From positions 62,854 through 126,853 of the forward strand of contig CP093830.1 of assembly GCA_033063855.1 (NCBI GenBank): 64,000 nt of DNA, read 5' to 3'. Of this stretch, positions 36,242 through 51,200 are shown piece after piece. The stretch comes from Smittia aterrima. Lineage: Eukaryota > Arthropoda > Insecta > Diptera > Chironomidae. The notes beneath the pieces were generated by a model, which was not told the DNA's origin, ran no database searches, and saw only the letters and a program-made list of their open reading frames with translations. How positions within the stretch are numbered: position 1 is the first letter of the stretch; each line of letters starts with the position of its first letter. The translations under genes were made by a program, and so were the position numbers.

Positions 36242-39200
36242 TTTAATCTCGTTTTATTAACTCGTTTCTGATGCTCCAAAAAATAACTTGCTTTCTGAAA
36301 TTACACGAATATAGAAAAGAAATTCAATGAAAGACGAAATTCAAACGAAGAAAATGATTAATTTGATCTTTTAAATAATTATGGATGGATCGCCACATAA
36401 CACAACATACATCTCGTGTTCCATTCTCGACATGAACAAAAGGTCCAGAAAAACAATTTTTTTGGTGGAATTTCTTTGTTGGTTATTTTCGTTACTTTTT
36501 TTCTATTCGTCTCTCGCTTTAAATAAAAAGTAATCATATTTTTTTGACATATCATCACAACCAAAAGACCTAGAGTTTTTATTCGATCTTTTTTCCTGGG
36601 ATGGAATGAAGAGTTGAGCTAAAGAGCTATTCATCTAATGCTTCACAAACGAATGTTTGGTGATGGGGTCAGTTCCGATTTTAAGTCACGCTTGAAATGT
36701 TAAAAATCAGATCGACTTGAGTAAGAAAATAATAAACATTCAGTAGAGAAATATTAAGTTTGATTGATTTCTTTATTTACGACAGGTAACAAGAAAATCT
36801 CCAATCTAGATTTTAATCACAGCGGAGATCCCTTGGATGAAACATCGCGAGAGACCTATTCGTAATTATCTTTATTGAGTGCTTCTTCTCGAGTTATTAT
36901 TCTGATGAAATTTCATTAGTTGCTGACAGATATTTCTATGAAAGAAAAAACTTTCCGTGAGATTATATGAGTGGGCAGAAAATAATTATAAAAAGTACCA
37001 AAAAAAAATTTCGTGTTAAGAGGAATCGAAAATAATTTTGAAGTTAACGTGGTTAGCACTCTTGTAAAACCCGAAAACTCAACCAATATCATCGCTTTTA
37101 ATTTCAACATTTCAAGAAGCAACTTTGCTCAAAACTCAATAAAGTTGTGTTTTTCTGAATACTTTCTGATCAATAATATTTTCGCGAGATTTTCTTACTG
37201 ATCCCTAAGTTACGATTCATAAATTGTTCCTGATAATTTCGTAAACGAAATCTCCATTATAATTTCTTAGTCCAAAATGATGACTTAAAGCTCCCAAATT
37301 TAAAGTGACGCCTTCGATCAACCGAGAAAATAATCAGTTAAAAAGGCTTTATCATCGTCGCCCGGCCGAAACATACACAGTCGACTACATTGTGAGTTAA
37401 ATTTTGATTCTTGAATCTTCTCTGATGAACAAGAAAGAATGACTTTACAAAAAAATGACTAAACATTTTACTGAAAAAATATTATTAAGCAAAATATTCA
37501 CGGTCACTTCTGATGAGAGAAAATCTTTGGTCTCGGGCTTTAAATTTGTATCGTTTTTTTACACTCCTCTTGGATTAAATTGGAGGAGCTTTTCAATGAT
37601 GGACAGGCACAAAACTAATGGGTTTCTCCGAAAGATCGAGAAATTGTCGTCATTCCTGTGTACTTAAGCAAGATCAAAAGAGTTTTTTTTGAGTTGATTC
37701 TTTAATAACCGTTCTAAGGAGAATAACGAAGGTTTTCAATCTCCATTAGGGAGCCACGATATTTGGATAAAATTGGCTTTTGAATGATTCGTTCAGAGTC
37801 AAGCATGAAATGAGTTTAATGAATTCTGAATTCTCATAATTCTTTGCTACTCCTGTAACTTCCTAGAGCAAAAAAAGAAATGTTTCACTCATTCCTCATG
37901 ATATGCAAAATCACCTCAAGCGGCTTGAGTCAAGCCCCACAAAAGCAAATCGGAAATGAGAAATTCATTTTCCATTAAAGCACGCTTGCTTTTTGGCGAT
38001 CGTAAAAATACTTTATTTTTCATTTTTGTTTTCGGATTTTTTTTTCGCTGAATTTTAATGCGAAGCGCAAATCGAGACGAAATAAAACACAGAACAAAAT
38101 TAACAATCAATTCTCGTTCTTTTTTCCTCCAATATTGCTTCGACTTGAAGTGAAGTATTCAAAATATTTCTCGTCGTATTTATTAATTTTGGACATGAAT
38201 TATTTTTCAGCTGTAAATGCTAAACGAGAATCGAGGAACTTTACTGCGAGAATTTGGCGGCGGTTAAATTAAGACACTCGATAATGAGATCGTACCACAG
38301 TTTGTTGAGGAATGAAGACAAAACTTTGATAGTTTTGTAATTTGATCGAACTTTTCGCTGTTGAGTTCTTTGTCTTGCTGCTGCGTCAAGTGCTTTCAAG
38401 CATAGTGGGAGACAATTTGCAATATTTCGAGACTGCTGTAGTCCTACCGTTCGTGCTTCAACAAAAATTCTTCTTGATTAATGCCACGAGAAGTTGAAAT
38501 GTTATAGAATTTTTCAAATGACATTCAAGTCTTTGCGATGAATTAAGAAGGAATTTGTTCTTGGGTTGTCGAAATCATTAAAAAACAATCTTCAAACATT
38601 CTACTTAAATCACATTTTGATTTTTTGCTAAGTCAAGCTTATAAAACTAGTTTAGTCAATGTGTCCATTTTGTTTCAAGTTTTTTTCTTCTCTCAAACCA
38701 GCAAAGTATTTTATTAGTTAATTTACATATATCGATATTTTTGATGGGGATTTCTTTCGATTCAAGAAAACAGAAATATTTGAATATTAAAAATATGGGA
38801 GGTGCAAAGTCGAAGCCTTAGCGAGACGAGGCAACTAAAAACAAGACAAACATCAAACTTCGAGTCTTAAGAGTTGAAACGTCTGGAAAAATGAATGATG
38901 CTTATTTCTTTGCTTGCCATGTATTCAAACGAAAATTCACAAAAAACGCGAAGAAACTTAAAGATTGCGATGAAAAAATCAAGCCAACTGCGTCGAGCTC
39001 GTTGAAGCTACATAAATTGAATTCAGAACTTTCATTCTTCACCCGTTTATACTGAGTTAGGTAAATTAATCAAAGGAATTATACTTGGAATCATTTGAAC
39101 CTTTATTATAATCATGACGTAACTAACTACTGTTTCAGTCAATAATTTTTGATATCGACCCAGTTTTTATTAAGCCATATTTTTGATATTTAACTGACTG

Positions 39201-42200
39201 ATCTTCAATTCACTTTTCTTCAAACTTGTTTTAGAAATATTTTCGATAATATTTTTCATCCTAAAATGGATTTTTCTTTCTCTCATTCTATCTCTCTCTC
39301 TTAGTACCATTAAGAAAAATAAGACATAATCAATCAAAAACCTCTTTTCCTTTTTTTTAGATTAACATTGAAATGTTATTTTGTTCAACACCAAAAAAAA
39401 ATTTAAGTCGTCAAAAGAAATAATAATTTCGGTTATTCAAAGCAGCTCGAAAATGTATAACAACTTTTTCTCTCGTCTCTTTCATGCGCAAGTCTCCTGC
39501 TTATACCTCCTAAATTAAATTCCACAAAACTTTACATTTCTTGTGTTTGATTGAACTCATATGAATTAATAACAATTTTTTTCTCTGACTCTGATGTATT
39601 CTGAGGTGAACAGCAAAAGCAACAGACACAAAAAATAATGTGAGTTGAAATTCATTAAAACTTTAATACATGGCGATTCTTTGAAGAAAGACTGGATCTC
39701 GTCTTAACACAAAAAATCATTTTTGGAGTTATTTTTTTGTCTTCTCATTTTCGTGGCCGTTGGGAACGCTTTAAAGTTTAAACATTAACATTTCTTGACG
39801 GCATCTATCGATAATAAATGAAATGAGTTTGATGGAGTGACAGTTTCTCTTCAAATACCTTTAATTAAATTTTCCACGCCGAAATCAAAATAATTTTAAA
39901 CATTCGTTTTTAATCAGCTCAGCGGATTTAAAGGCGACCAAAGGCTGTTTTGGTCTCCGAGGAAGGCTAGAATTCTACTTCTTTTTTCCTTAGGTTGTTT
40001 TCGCGACCAACCGTCCGCAAAGTTGATCTAAAGGAATGCTACGAAGAGTTCTCTTATTTATTTTCGGAGGTGATTCGTCAATTTTGTCACATGATCTTTG
40101 GAGTATATGAGCACATACAAACGTAGACACCAAATTTATTGAATTGGCTAAACCTTAGACATCTTATTTAATAAAATTTCAAGTTTCGTTGAGATAGATC
40201 ATTCGTCAAGGAAAAAAAAACACAATTTGGCTTCATTATGTAAAATATTTTTGAGTAATAACAATGGCACGCTACAAAAACACGACTTAAGACTGAAAAA
40301 ATAATTTATTATAATTTCATATCTCGGAAATCGAGAATTGTAAAAAGTTTGTTGTTTTTACATTTCGTTTTCGTGCGCCGCGAAAGGTTTCAGGCAGAAG
40401 TTTAACAAGAAATCATTAACAAAAAAAAAATATTTGCAAGAAGCTTAACGAAGTAAAGAAATTAATCACAAAATATTATATCAAGGTGAACTTGCAAACC
40501 GAGAGACTGGCGAAATAAGGAGCAAGTAGTCGATTCGGAATTGCTAATTTTTCATTACTTCTCTCGACGTTTGGAAATGAAGAATGAGCCTGGTTTCGAA
40601 AATGAATGGTTTAGCGCGATTTCCATTAAAGCTAACTAAAGGTCACAAAATGATGGAATCGATAGAGAACAAATGTCGTTTCACTTCAATACGAGGTTGC
40701 GTAGTTTGTTTCTTACTCGTATGAACAAAATTTAGCGAAAACTAAATTCACGGAATTCTAGGTAATTTCAAGATTTCATTCACGAATTGCCATGAAGAGT
40801 CAGAATCAGTTCTACCTACCGCGACGATCGATCATTCAATGGTTCAAATCATCGTCAGCTTTCTCGTTGAATTCTCACCAGGGAAAATGTAAAACTGAAA
40901 GAAAAGGGAAAAAATCAGAAAATCGCTAAAGTGCATGAATTTCAATTTTAACACTCCTAAAAAAGTAAAGCATTAACGCGATGACTGTTGGTGAGATTGC
41001 TAAGAGAACAGAGTTGAAAGAAGGATAAAACAGAATAACAGCTCGAGACGCTTTACCTTCTACCAATAACATAAATTCCCATTAGCGAGATGAGAGCAAA
41101 ATATTCCCATATTGTTCCACTGTGTGGCAGTTAAAGTGTCATTTAATGACCGAAGTTGATATGATTTGTTGTTTGTGATAAAATGTGAGGCAACAAGAAG
41201 CATTAAAATGCAATAATGGGAAAGTTTTACTAGCATCATGCCGAAGGAATTGAATGGATAGATTGAACCCTGGTTTGGCTTAAAAGTTTACAACACCATG
41301 CAAATCACCCGGCAATTGATTTCTCCGACATTGATAAGTCTACATCTCATGGAAGGAGAATTGAAATTGACATTGGCGACAAAGCGAATCGAAGAAAGCC
41401 AATGAACCGTTCACAGAGAGCTTCCCTATTACGATCGTCGAGTGGAGAAGAAAAGCATCATTAAACTGATCACATGCCAGCCAAGCGATTGCTGATAGAG
41501 TCCGCGAATGAAAAAAAATATTTCACGATTGAAAATGCTGTGTGCGCCAGCGAAACGAACGACGATGAAAAAATGTATGGAAAATTAATCGTTTCATAAA
41601 CAATTTTGTTATTTAATTAAAACTAAATTACGGTCACTGGTCGGCAGACGGAAAGATTTACTTATTCACAAATCGATTAATTTCTGTTCTTATCTTCTTC
41701 GCTCAGTAATTTTCTTTAATTTCGATCACAACTTCAAGAAAATCTTTCTTATTTGTTGTTGATCGCGGAGATGGCAAAACAAATTAAATTGTATTTTACA
41801 TTTTTTTACAATTTATTTGTACATCCAATATAAAATGCTATTTTTCTTGGTTTTTTTGCCATCATTTTTCTACATGAATTGAGAGAGCGCGCCGACTTCT
41901 CAACTGTTTCGCAAAAGAGATCCGATGCAAAGGAGATCCGTTCGAAGAGATCAAAGCGCTAAGAACGAAGCCGCTCGCGCCACAGAAAAGGGAACTTTCT
42001 GGGGACAATCGCAAATTGTGTAAAGCGATTTGATGAGAAAGAGGTAAGAAACTAATAGAATGAGTTACGTAATTCTCGCTCAACTCAATTCGATGGTTTC
42101 TTTTCTCTTTCGTATTTTTTTTACTCACAATCTGAGAATTTATTGATATTAATTTTAATTTCAATTTAATTATATTATAAATATAACTCTGTACCTCCCG

Positions 42201-45200
42201 CTCTCTTGCCAACAAGACTAATATTACTTTTACATCATTCCGCAATAACATATCGATTTTGATAAAAATCTATGTTTACAATTAAAATGGATCAAAGAAT
42301 ATAAATTTCACATTTTCGAAACGAGATTAAAACGAAGTCCATTCGCGGTATTCGATCGAAAGAAGAAAACACAAAATACAATTTAATGTAATGTGTTCGA
42401 ATGACATTATAAACGAAAGCGATTTGGAGTTCGTTTCTGTTCCTTTCTTCTCGCTATTACTGCCATGACACAGAGCGGCAAAATTTAGAACATTTATCAA
42501 TGTTGTCGGAAGCAAGTTTATTTCGTAATCAGGTGGCGCAAGACGAACGTTAAAAGATTGCGTGATTGCCGATTAGTCTCTGAGCGCACAAATTTGAGAT
42601 GCACAAATTGCCCTGAAGCGGACATGGAGTTAGCTTCTGAATGTTTCACTCACCACGGCGAATTTATTTTTAAACGTAATGTCGATTGAAGCGAATTTAG
42701 AGAAAGCAATCGAGAGAAAAATCTACGAAAATAAATTGGTGAAAAGACCATCAAATTTAAAAATAAAATTATTCACTATTTTTCGTAGCGATTGACGCCA
42801 ATCGAATTGAAAGTAATTGTAGTGAGACATTTTTGGTCATTTAAAAAGCTTCAAGAGATATTTATCACATGACTCATTAATCAGTTTATGCTCGAAACGA
42901 GTTTCTTCCTGCAACAAAGAGAATCAAAATAAAAAATTCCCGCTCGATCCAATAACTTTTTTTCGATTGCTATTGTCTTTCTCGTGCTCGAGCGTCTTAA
43001 ATTTAGTTCAAAACTACATTTTTCTTGCCCGTCGTTTGCCAAAAATTCATTTACGATTGCCACAAAAGCACACGAGTGAGAAAAAAAAAGTTCAGCAGAA
43101 AAAGTTTCAAGGGAAAAATGACAATTTGTTTATTCGTTTCAGTAAATCGCATCGCCGGTGATCGCGACTTGGCAATAATGATTAAAAATAAATTCAATTC
43201 ATCGACAAGAAAACTTTTTTCGATGTAAAAATTTTCGATTTACGTTTTCATGAGACAGCGAGTGACTTGTGGATGAAGTTGTGCAATCTCGCTGAATGAA
43301 ATAATTTATTGAATTGTTCTCGAAGCTGTCGAGAGGCATTGACGTCCGGACTCTTTTTGCTGGTCAAACTCTTTTTTCGATGAAGCACGTTCATCAAATT
43401 TTCTTTCTTCCCGCTTCATTGTCGTTTTCTCTCTTTACTTTGTCCGTCTTGCCTTATGCAATCCTCCTTTATCTTTTTTTTTTTCATGTTCAAATGATGA
43501 ATTATTTGCTACTGCTTTCGCAAATAAAAAACGCGTCTCATTCTCTCGCTGCCCGTGCGATTTAAAGTCATCAAAACGATTCAGAATCGTCAATCAGTTG
43601 AACAAATTATGTGACTTTCTGTGATAAAAACGTCCATCAGTTCAACTCTTGATTGAGATGGATTTGATTCATGGCAATTTACAATCAAGCGATGAAAACT
43701 CGGTAAAGTTAAAAATTATGCAAAATGAGTAAAGTGACGTTTTTATTATCATGAAAGTTGGGACAAAATGTTTTCAGGCCAAAGGGTGTGTTCACTTGAT
43801 TCGACAAACAACAAAATAATTTACTTAATTCCATCGCCACAATATTTCAGTATTGTTTCGAGTTGCTCACTCACTCGCAATTGATTTAATGTGAACACTT
43901 TTTTCATAGGTATTTTGAATAATTTAAAATAAATTTCATGTTACTCATAAATAGTTGATTTAAATAACTCTATTCGGTCACATTCATATTTGAAACATTG
44001 TCTACAAATCTAATGCATTAGCATCGAGGCTCGCGCTCAGAGAAGCAATGAAACGATTGTCGCATGTTAAATTGCTGAGCAGTTTTGAAGGTTTCATTTT
44101 ACACTTAGAAAACAATATCTTCGACGAAGCTTTCCTTTGTCATGCATCCAATCTTCCAAATATCACTAATGGAGCTGGATTCAAGTTTAGAATTTTTGAG
44201 CGTGGAGTTAAAAAAGAGGTTATATTTTTAATAAGCTATTAGAGTTCAGGATTTTTTATGAGACAAAATAAAGATTCTTTAGGCTAAAACGTTAAATTGT
44301 GTCACTTTAATTTTCTCTCAGACTTGTCTTAATGTGGTTAACTTCATTGCTTTATGATCCCCATTGAAGAAACAATAATTTCATGAGTATTTTTATCTCA
44401 TAATTCCTTATCTGTGCGGAGCTCTGCAGAGAATGCAATTCGATCCGTTTTCGTTGTCTCCTGCCTTGGAAATGCTTACAATTGGATCATGTTTGCGCAT
44501 GGAAATGAGAAAGCGAAGCGCTTCATAAAAATATTATGAGACTCTTAGCGGAGAATGCGAGTGTGGGTTGAGAGTTTCCGAATGTGCTCTCAACAAATAT
44601 TTATTTCTTTTTCAACAGCAAGAAAAATTATGCAAAAAATATCGCCGAGGAAATAAAGGCGATGCTTGAAAGAAGAAAGGACAAGAGCAGGGTTTATCAA
44701 AATTAAATCGTTGTATGCAGATTTCATTCTTTAGGATTTTTTAATTTAACTCATTCTCCTCTGTTCTTTCGTATCGCAATATTCGTTTTTGTGGCTAAAG
44801 ATTTGCTCATTCTCGAAAGAATCCAATGATGGAAAATATGAGATGAATCGGAGGAGAGAAATATTGAAATCATAAATCATTCGAGCTCGCAGTTATGCTG
44901 TCGATGAAAAGGCCAATGTCGCCTTCTTCATTGTTTTTTTTTCATTGATCATTCGTTTTCTAGAAGGAAAGCAAGTTTGACATTTTGATTGTCGATTTGA
45001 CAAGCCACAAACATTTTGAAGGAAACCAGAATCAAGACAACTACCACCCTTTCGACACCTCAAGTTGTACCCAACCTAACCACTTTACAAATTGAAATCC
45101 CCTTCTTTATTGTCTTACACTTAAAAGCGTCTGTCTTCTTAAGACGCTCAAATGGCCTGTGCAAGAGCAATCTGTAATTAACACCTCCTTTTACACCAGC

Positions 45201-48200
45201 AGCATTTTTTCTTATTATTCGCGTTGCCGTTCAATGTGTCTGTTGATATTTTTCAACGTCTGGGGTTCATGATCGTTGGTTTCAGTTGAAAGGGTCGACA
45301 AGGAACGATATCGCTTTTATGATAGATTTGCATTACAATGAATTCTCAAAGTGAGCAAATGAGCTTTGTTAGATTTTTCAACTCATTGCATTGTGTGCAA
45401 TAATTATCGACTGAAATATCGAACTGTTGAATAAATTATTTTTTCACGGTTCACTACAAAATTATTTGCACATTTCATTATATTTCGAGTTAATTTGCAT
45501 AATTTTTACCTCTTTTCATTTCCGCCTCTTTCCCGAGCTCATCCCGTCTCTTTGCTAAAATCATAAATCTGAGATTATGTTTGCAAAAAAACGCAGATGC
45601 ATCAAAAGTTGGTTTATTTTGTTTTTTTTATTGTTAAATTATGTAAATTTTGAAAATCAGGGAATCAAAATGTGAGCGAGAAAATATTTTCTTATATTTT
45701 TTAGCTTTATTTCTAAATGACATCTGGATGTTACCTCAGGTAACTTACCTGTTTATTCAAGAAATTTTAAAGTGCTATGAAACCAGGCTGAGACATACTG
45801 ATTGTCAACTTCATGCAAGGTTCAAGATTTTGTTATTTGAAAATATGCTTTAAATATTTTTTTTCTATAAAATTGCTATCAAATGAACGCACATTTTAGA
45901 TAACCCATTATCTAAACATCTGACGAAAGTTTGAAATCTGCTTGTTCACATCGAATTTAGCTAGTTTCATGAACAAAAAATTCAAACAGTCAAATATATT
46001 TTTTTAGAAAATAAAAAAAAATCGGAGCAGGGTGGGATGACGCACTACGATAATGATGAACAATTGTCAAATTTTGATTTAAAAATTTTCAACTGCAAAA
46101 AACTTACGGAGGGTCGCGAAAAAATCCACATGTGCAAGGTCCGCAATTCTCCTATTAAACAAGTATAACGGGTTTTCGTCCTTTACAATTTGAAAACGAG
46201 GGAAATTTGTTAGACGCGCAAAACAACAAAAATCTCGAACATTTAGTTTTCCATCGAATGTTAAATGCTCTAATGTTAAATTGACTGCATGGTAATGTTG
46301 TGACCGACAAACTTAACAACAAAGCGCCGAATCCTGAACTCACTTCCAGATGGCACAAGAGATATTTCGAACAGCAACGGTCGTGTGGCTTATTCATGAT
46401 TTCCGATTGTTGCTAAACACACAATAAAGCCCCGAGTAACTCAGTCGGTGGGGAGAAGAAGCTCCCGGAGGGGAACAAAGAGGCAATAAAAATGCAACAA
46501 TTTCTTCTTCTCTTTTCTACCAACATCTTTAACTACCGCGCATAAGAAAAATTCTTTTAACATGTTTTATTGCATTTTGGCTTCTTCGCAAAAGACAGAG
46601 AGAAGCGACTTTAACTACCCATGACAAAGGAAATAAAATCGGGGATCAGACAAAGACAGAGAGCTAAGGCAATATCCTTCGTTTTCACCTCTGGGTAAGT
46701 AAGGTGTTGCTAGGATCGCAACAATTATGTTGTCGTTTTGTTGTTTGCGTTTATCCCGCTCGGGCTTTCGATGACTAATTGATTTACTCGAGTTACATGA
46801 TGTAGACGTGTGGCTCGTGACTTATTGATCAATTTGTTTGGGTCAAGTATGTCGCAATGATTTAATCGCGAGATGATTAACGAGTCATTTGTCAGCTAAG
46901 CTAATTGAGACTACTGTGAGATTCTCTTATTCCGCAATTAATGCCAGACGATCAGATATCGTTCATAATATAATCGGCATCCTGTCACTCCCTCAATCTA
47001 TTTCACGAATCTTGGATTATTTAGGGAAAGGATCGGATTTCATTGCAACTCTTTTTCGACGATATTTTTATGATGCCTTTTTTTACTGAAGGTTACAGCA
47101 TAAAATTGCAAAGATTGGGAAAATGGACAAGAAAATTCGTTATTTGTTCGCTCGTTCAAATCTTATGCAACTTTATGAAAAGATATTTTCATTTTCTAGC
47201 CAATAAAATTTTCCGTCACTTTTTTCGCCAATGAGCTTTGAGCAACGATTTGCGCATGATTTATAAATAATTCGTTTTACTCACTTCAGTTTTTTTTTTG
47301 ATTAGAATCCTTTTATTAAATCCTCAAGAACTCTCCAAAACAACTTTTTATGGCACAATTTTCAACGTCCAGTTTATTTTTTTACATTTCTTAATTAAAT
47401 TCACTTGATTAATCTAATTGATTAAAATAATTGGCATAATTTTCTAAGCAATCAGTTGGTTAATTCGAACTTTCTCGCGAATCTATTTAAACTTGAAGTT
47501 TCAATGTTTCACTAATTTGAATCCATTTTTTTCACTAAATTTCACCTAATTTAGTTTATTAAGATCAAAATCAATTACTTGGTTTCGAAGTTTTCTTCTT
47601 TATTATTTTCTTCTCCTCCACGAATACGCCAACGAAAGAAATCTGTATCATTTGAACCCGTTGAGTTCTGTTCGCTGACTAAAAACAGAATACAGAATTA
47701 GTTAATAACCCGACATCATACACACAGAAAGCGGAGGCCCGAGCAGAAACCCGAACATGCCGAACAATAAAAAAAAGCTGAATGAATAAAAAAAATATTG
47801 TACAATGTGAAGAAGAGAACAAGAGAGAAGAAAGATATACACAGTCAAAAAGCGGCTAACACAGTCTACGATCTCTCAGTTTGCTTTATTCTCAATCATA
47901 TTTCTCGACACACAGCTCTGGTATGAATATTTATGTCACTTAATGTTTCTGACTGTTTTGTTTCTCTTCGCTTAATGAATTTTTTCATCAAATCGCTTCG
48001 AATCATTCTCGAGTCTTTGGAGATATTATAAGGAAAAATTATGTCGTAAAATTGTTTGATTGTCATCGGGGAATGTTCGTTAGTGCTGGCTTTGGATTCT
48101 TTCTTGATTATTTGTCTTCGTTAACCGACAACCGTCACATTCATTGAAAATCATTTGAGATTGTCTCAAGTGCTACAAAGTAAACTCGGATTGCTTTTCA

Positions 48201-51200
48201 CTTCATTCTCGATTGATTCAAATATCTTAACTTATCCTGTTCTGTAACTTTTCTTCATGGGAAACCAACACTCAATGACAACTAAAAACCGCCAAGAAAT
48301 TGATTTACTTCTTTTGAGTCGATGACAAATGCACGCAAAGCGAATGCAGAAAGAGCGCGGTGAACAAAGTCAAACAGCACACGTGATCAAGGAAAAATAA
48401 ATATTTGTTGACCGTAAGAATTTGTAATTTCAAGAGGCGCATTTTTGAGTTATTTCCATTGGCTATAATGTCGCGTTCATATGAAACCATTGGCTGGAAG
48501 AAAACAGAAATATAAGTTTAAATCTTTGTAAGATTTTTTTTTTAGTTTTTTCATTCTCTGATTTTCAACTTCTTTTTTGTTTGATTCCGAACGACAACTC
48601 GTGAGAGCAAGCGCGAGGAGAGCGATCGCGAGTTGGCTGTGAATAAATTATACAAAATAGATGCGGGAAAACAATGGGAATAAACGAAGATATTTTTTAC
48701 TCAGCTCAACTAGAAAAAAATGAAGCATTCTGTCGTTGGTTGGTGGGGAGACGCTTTGTGTCTCTTTTTCTCAAATTTCGAAGATCACTGACAATGGAGG
48801 GGACGGTGATGCGCATTGCTTCTCTCACACTGAGTAATTATGATAAATTTTGATCGTTATCACCTATGAGTGGGAATCATTTGCATAAATTTTGATTTCA
48901 AATTTTACCTTTACCAGTCTTGGTGGACAAACAACTGGTTATAAAAAATGGCGAATCAAAAGTTATGTCCAAAAATGTGATTGCCAACGTTTAATTGAAC
49001 GATTTTTTTAGTATTGACGAGAAGTTTGCTGTTATGAAGGCCAAAAACTGAATAATTTGTTGATTAATTATATTTTTTTCGTCGAATGACACAAAAGCAC
49101 TGAAATCGTAGAATAAAATTTTCTAAGCGAATGGAAAAGACGTAAATTAATTTTTAATAAAAAATTCAAAGCGTTTGTGGCGGATGCCAAGACAAGCCAG
49201 CCCGTATTCGTAGAGATATAATTAGTCGTTTAATACTTTTGTTCTTTCTTACGCTTCTATGTTCTCTTAAGACAACACGACACAATAATTTTTAATCATC
49301 TTTGATCAGATATTGGAATGACGAGTAATATTAATTTTGTATTGTGTTGGTACAATCAGTGAACGCTTTGAAAATAATAACGTAATAGCCAAAATAATAA
49401 ATTTGTTAAAGGTTCCAAAGCTCTGGGTTTCTCGATAATTATTTTCATTGCCTTGTTGATAAAACAATTTTAATTCCAATAACCACATCGTGTTAATTAT
49501 GCAAAAAGATGAATTTATAAAGAAACCAACAAACTCGGGTGCAGCTGCATGTCAAAACAATGTTATAATTAGTTAATTGATCGAGCTGCTTATTGATTCG
49601 TCCTTTTACGTTGTATCGTCGGCTTATTAATTATGTAAACAGGTAGTTAGTGTATTCCTTGATTGAAATCGGAATTTTTTTAAACAACGAATTACTTAAT
49701 TTAGAGCATTGCGTACTTAATTTAATTTACACTTGCGTAAATTGCGTAAGAAAGTTTCATGAAAACAATCAAAATTTCTTTCTACTCGGTCCGTCAAGAC
49801 AGTACGTTAACATTATGCAAATGAATTATTCTTTGCTTCTGCTGCTTCGCGTTTATTTTTTTTCGGAATTGCTTTCGCTCACTTCTTTTTAATTAAAAGA
49901 ATTTTTCTGCTGTTGCTCTGGTCATGTTCACGATAAGATTCACGGAATGAGAAGTGATAATTTGCAAGTGTGTGTGGTCGATGGTCTTAAGAGTTTTACT
50001 TGTGAGTTCTTTTACAAATAGCGGCTTCGAGTATGTGACATAACCAGACGATCATTGATGCAACATTAAACACGAAGGTTGCAATTACAAAGCGCTCGTG
50101 TTCACAAGAATCCAGACAGCGCAAGACTTCAGGAAACCAAATCAAAAATATTTCGATTTTCTACAATGATAGCATAATCATTGTTTGCTGTTTAATAGGC
50201 AATGAAATTCACTCAGTTTTTTCAATTATTTTCCATAACTCATGGACCATGAGGTAAATTAAATGTATTTTAAACTTAAGATAGCTTCTTGTCTACTCTT
50301 AAAACGTAAATATTATATGAAAAACCTAGTGTGTTTAATTTTGTCGGTTTAGTTTCATCAAAATTAAAACCTAAGACTCAAGCCGTAAAAAAAATTCCTA
50401 CAATCTTTAAACAATTTTTAAAAAAGATTGCTTAAACAATCAGAACAGAGTTGAAGAAGGGCGCGAATTGAATGATAATTTATGATGTTTCAACTGCCGC
50501 AACGACAACTGCAGAAAAAAGCAGGCGAGAGGAAAAGATAAAAATTCTCGCTCGCAAACATATTTTTGGTATAAATGTATTTTGGCCAAAAAGTGGAAAA
50601 AAGCATAAAAATAAATTAATTTTCAATCCTTTTCTGACGGTCCGCAGAATTATGGAAAAAACAGAGCTCGCTGTAGAAGCGAAAAATATGCGTTGGATTT
50701 TTTGCCTCGACTTTTTCAGCGTTTCGAGTAATTAAAAGATTTTTGTCAGTCATTTCTCTGTCTTCGTGTTGTCACTGTTTGCCTTAAACGGCTCGATCGT
50801 GTATAAATATTCGCAGCAGACAACACCAGCATCTGAAGAGCATTCTTCCAGAAACGAAAGAACCAGAAAACAACCGAAAGATAAGAGAAATATTTGTTAG
50901 GTTTCTGAAAATTATTATTTAAACAATATGATTATTTTATTGCTCTTGAGAAAAGAAGGCAAGAAGACAAGAAAAACATATTTTTGTGCAAATTGAATTT
51001 TTTAAGTCGTGGAAACAAGATTTCTTAACATCGCCGAATGCAATGTTCTGTAAATTGCTTTAGTTTTGCATTTGACTTAACGAATTTTTGACAGAATTTT
51101 TTTCCGATTAATCCTTACAATGTAAACTGGTCTTGAAAACTTTGCCTAGGTCAAAATTTTTGATCACTCCCCGATCTAAACAATATAAAATTTCCTTGAT

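Noticed and set aside
38797..38821. Short ATG ORF reading MGGAKSKP
   Set aside because: It is myristoylation-like but only eight codons long, with no downstream donor in a sensible context.
39280..39302. TC-rich microsatellite
   Set aside because: It is ordinary simple-sequence repeat with nothing to suggest function.
41862..42251. 129-codon minus-strand ORF in the gene desert
   Set aside because: It is rich in Leu, Ser and Ile with no recognisable motif, splice partner or promoter; chance ORFs of this length occur in 18 kb of non-coding DNA.
46435..46480. Stretch reading AACTCAGTCGGTGGGGAG that recalls a tRNA D-arm
   Set aside because: No matching anticodon arm, T-arm (GGTTCRA) or acceptor stem could be found around it.
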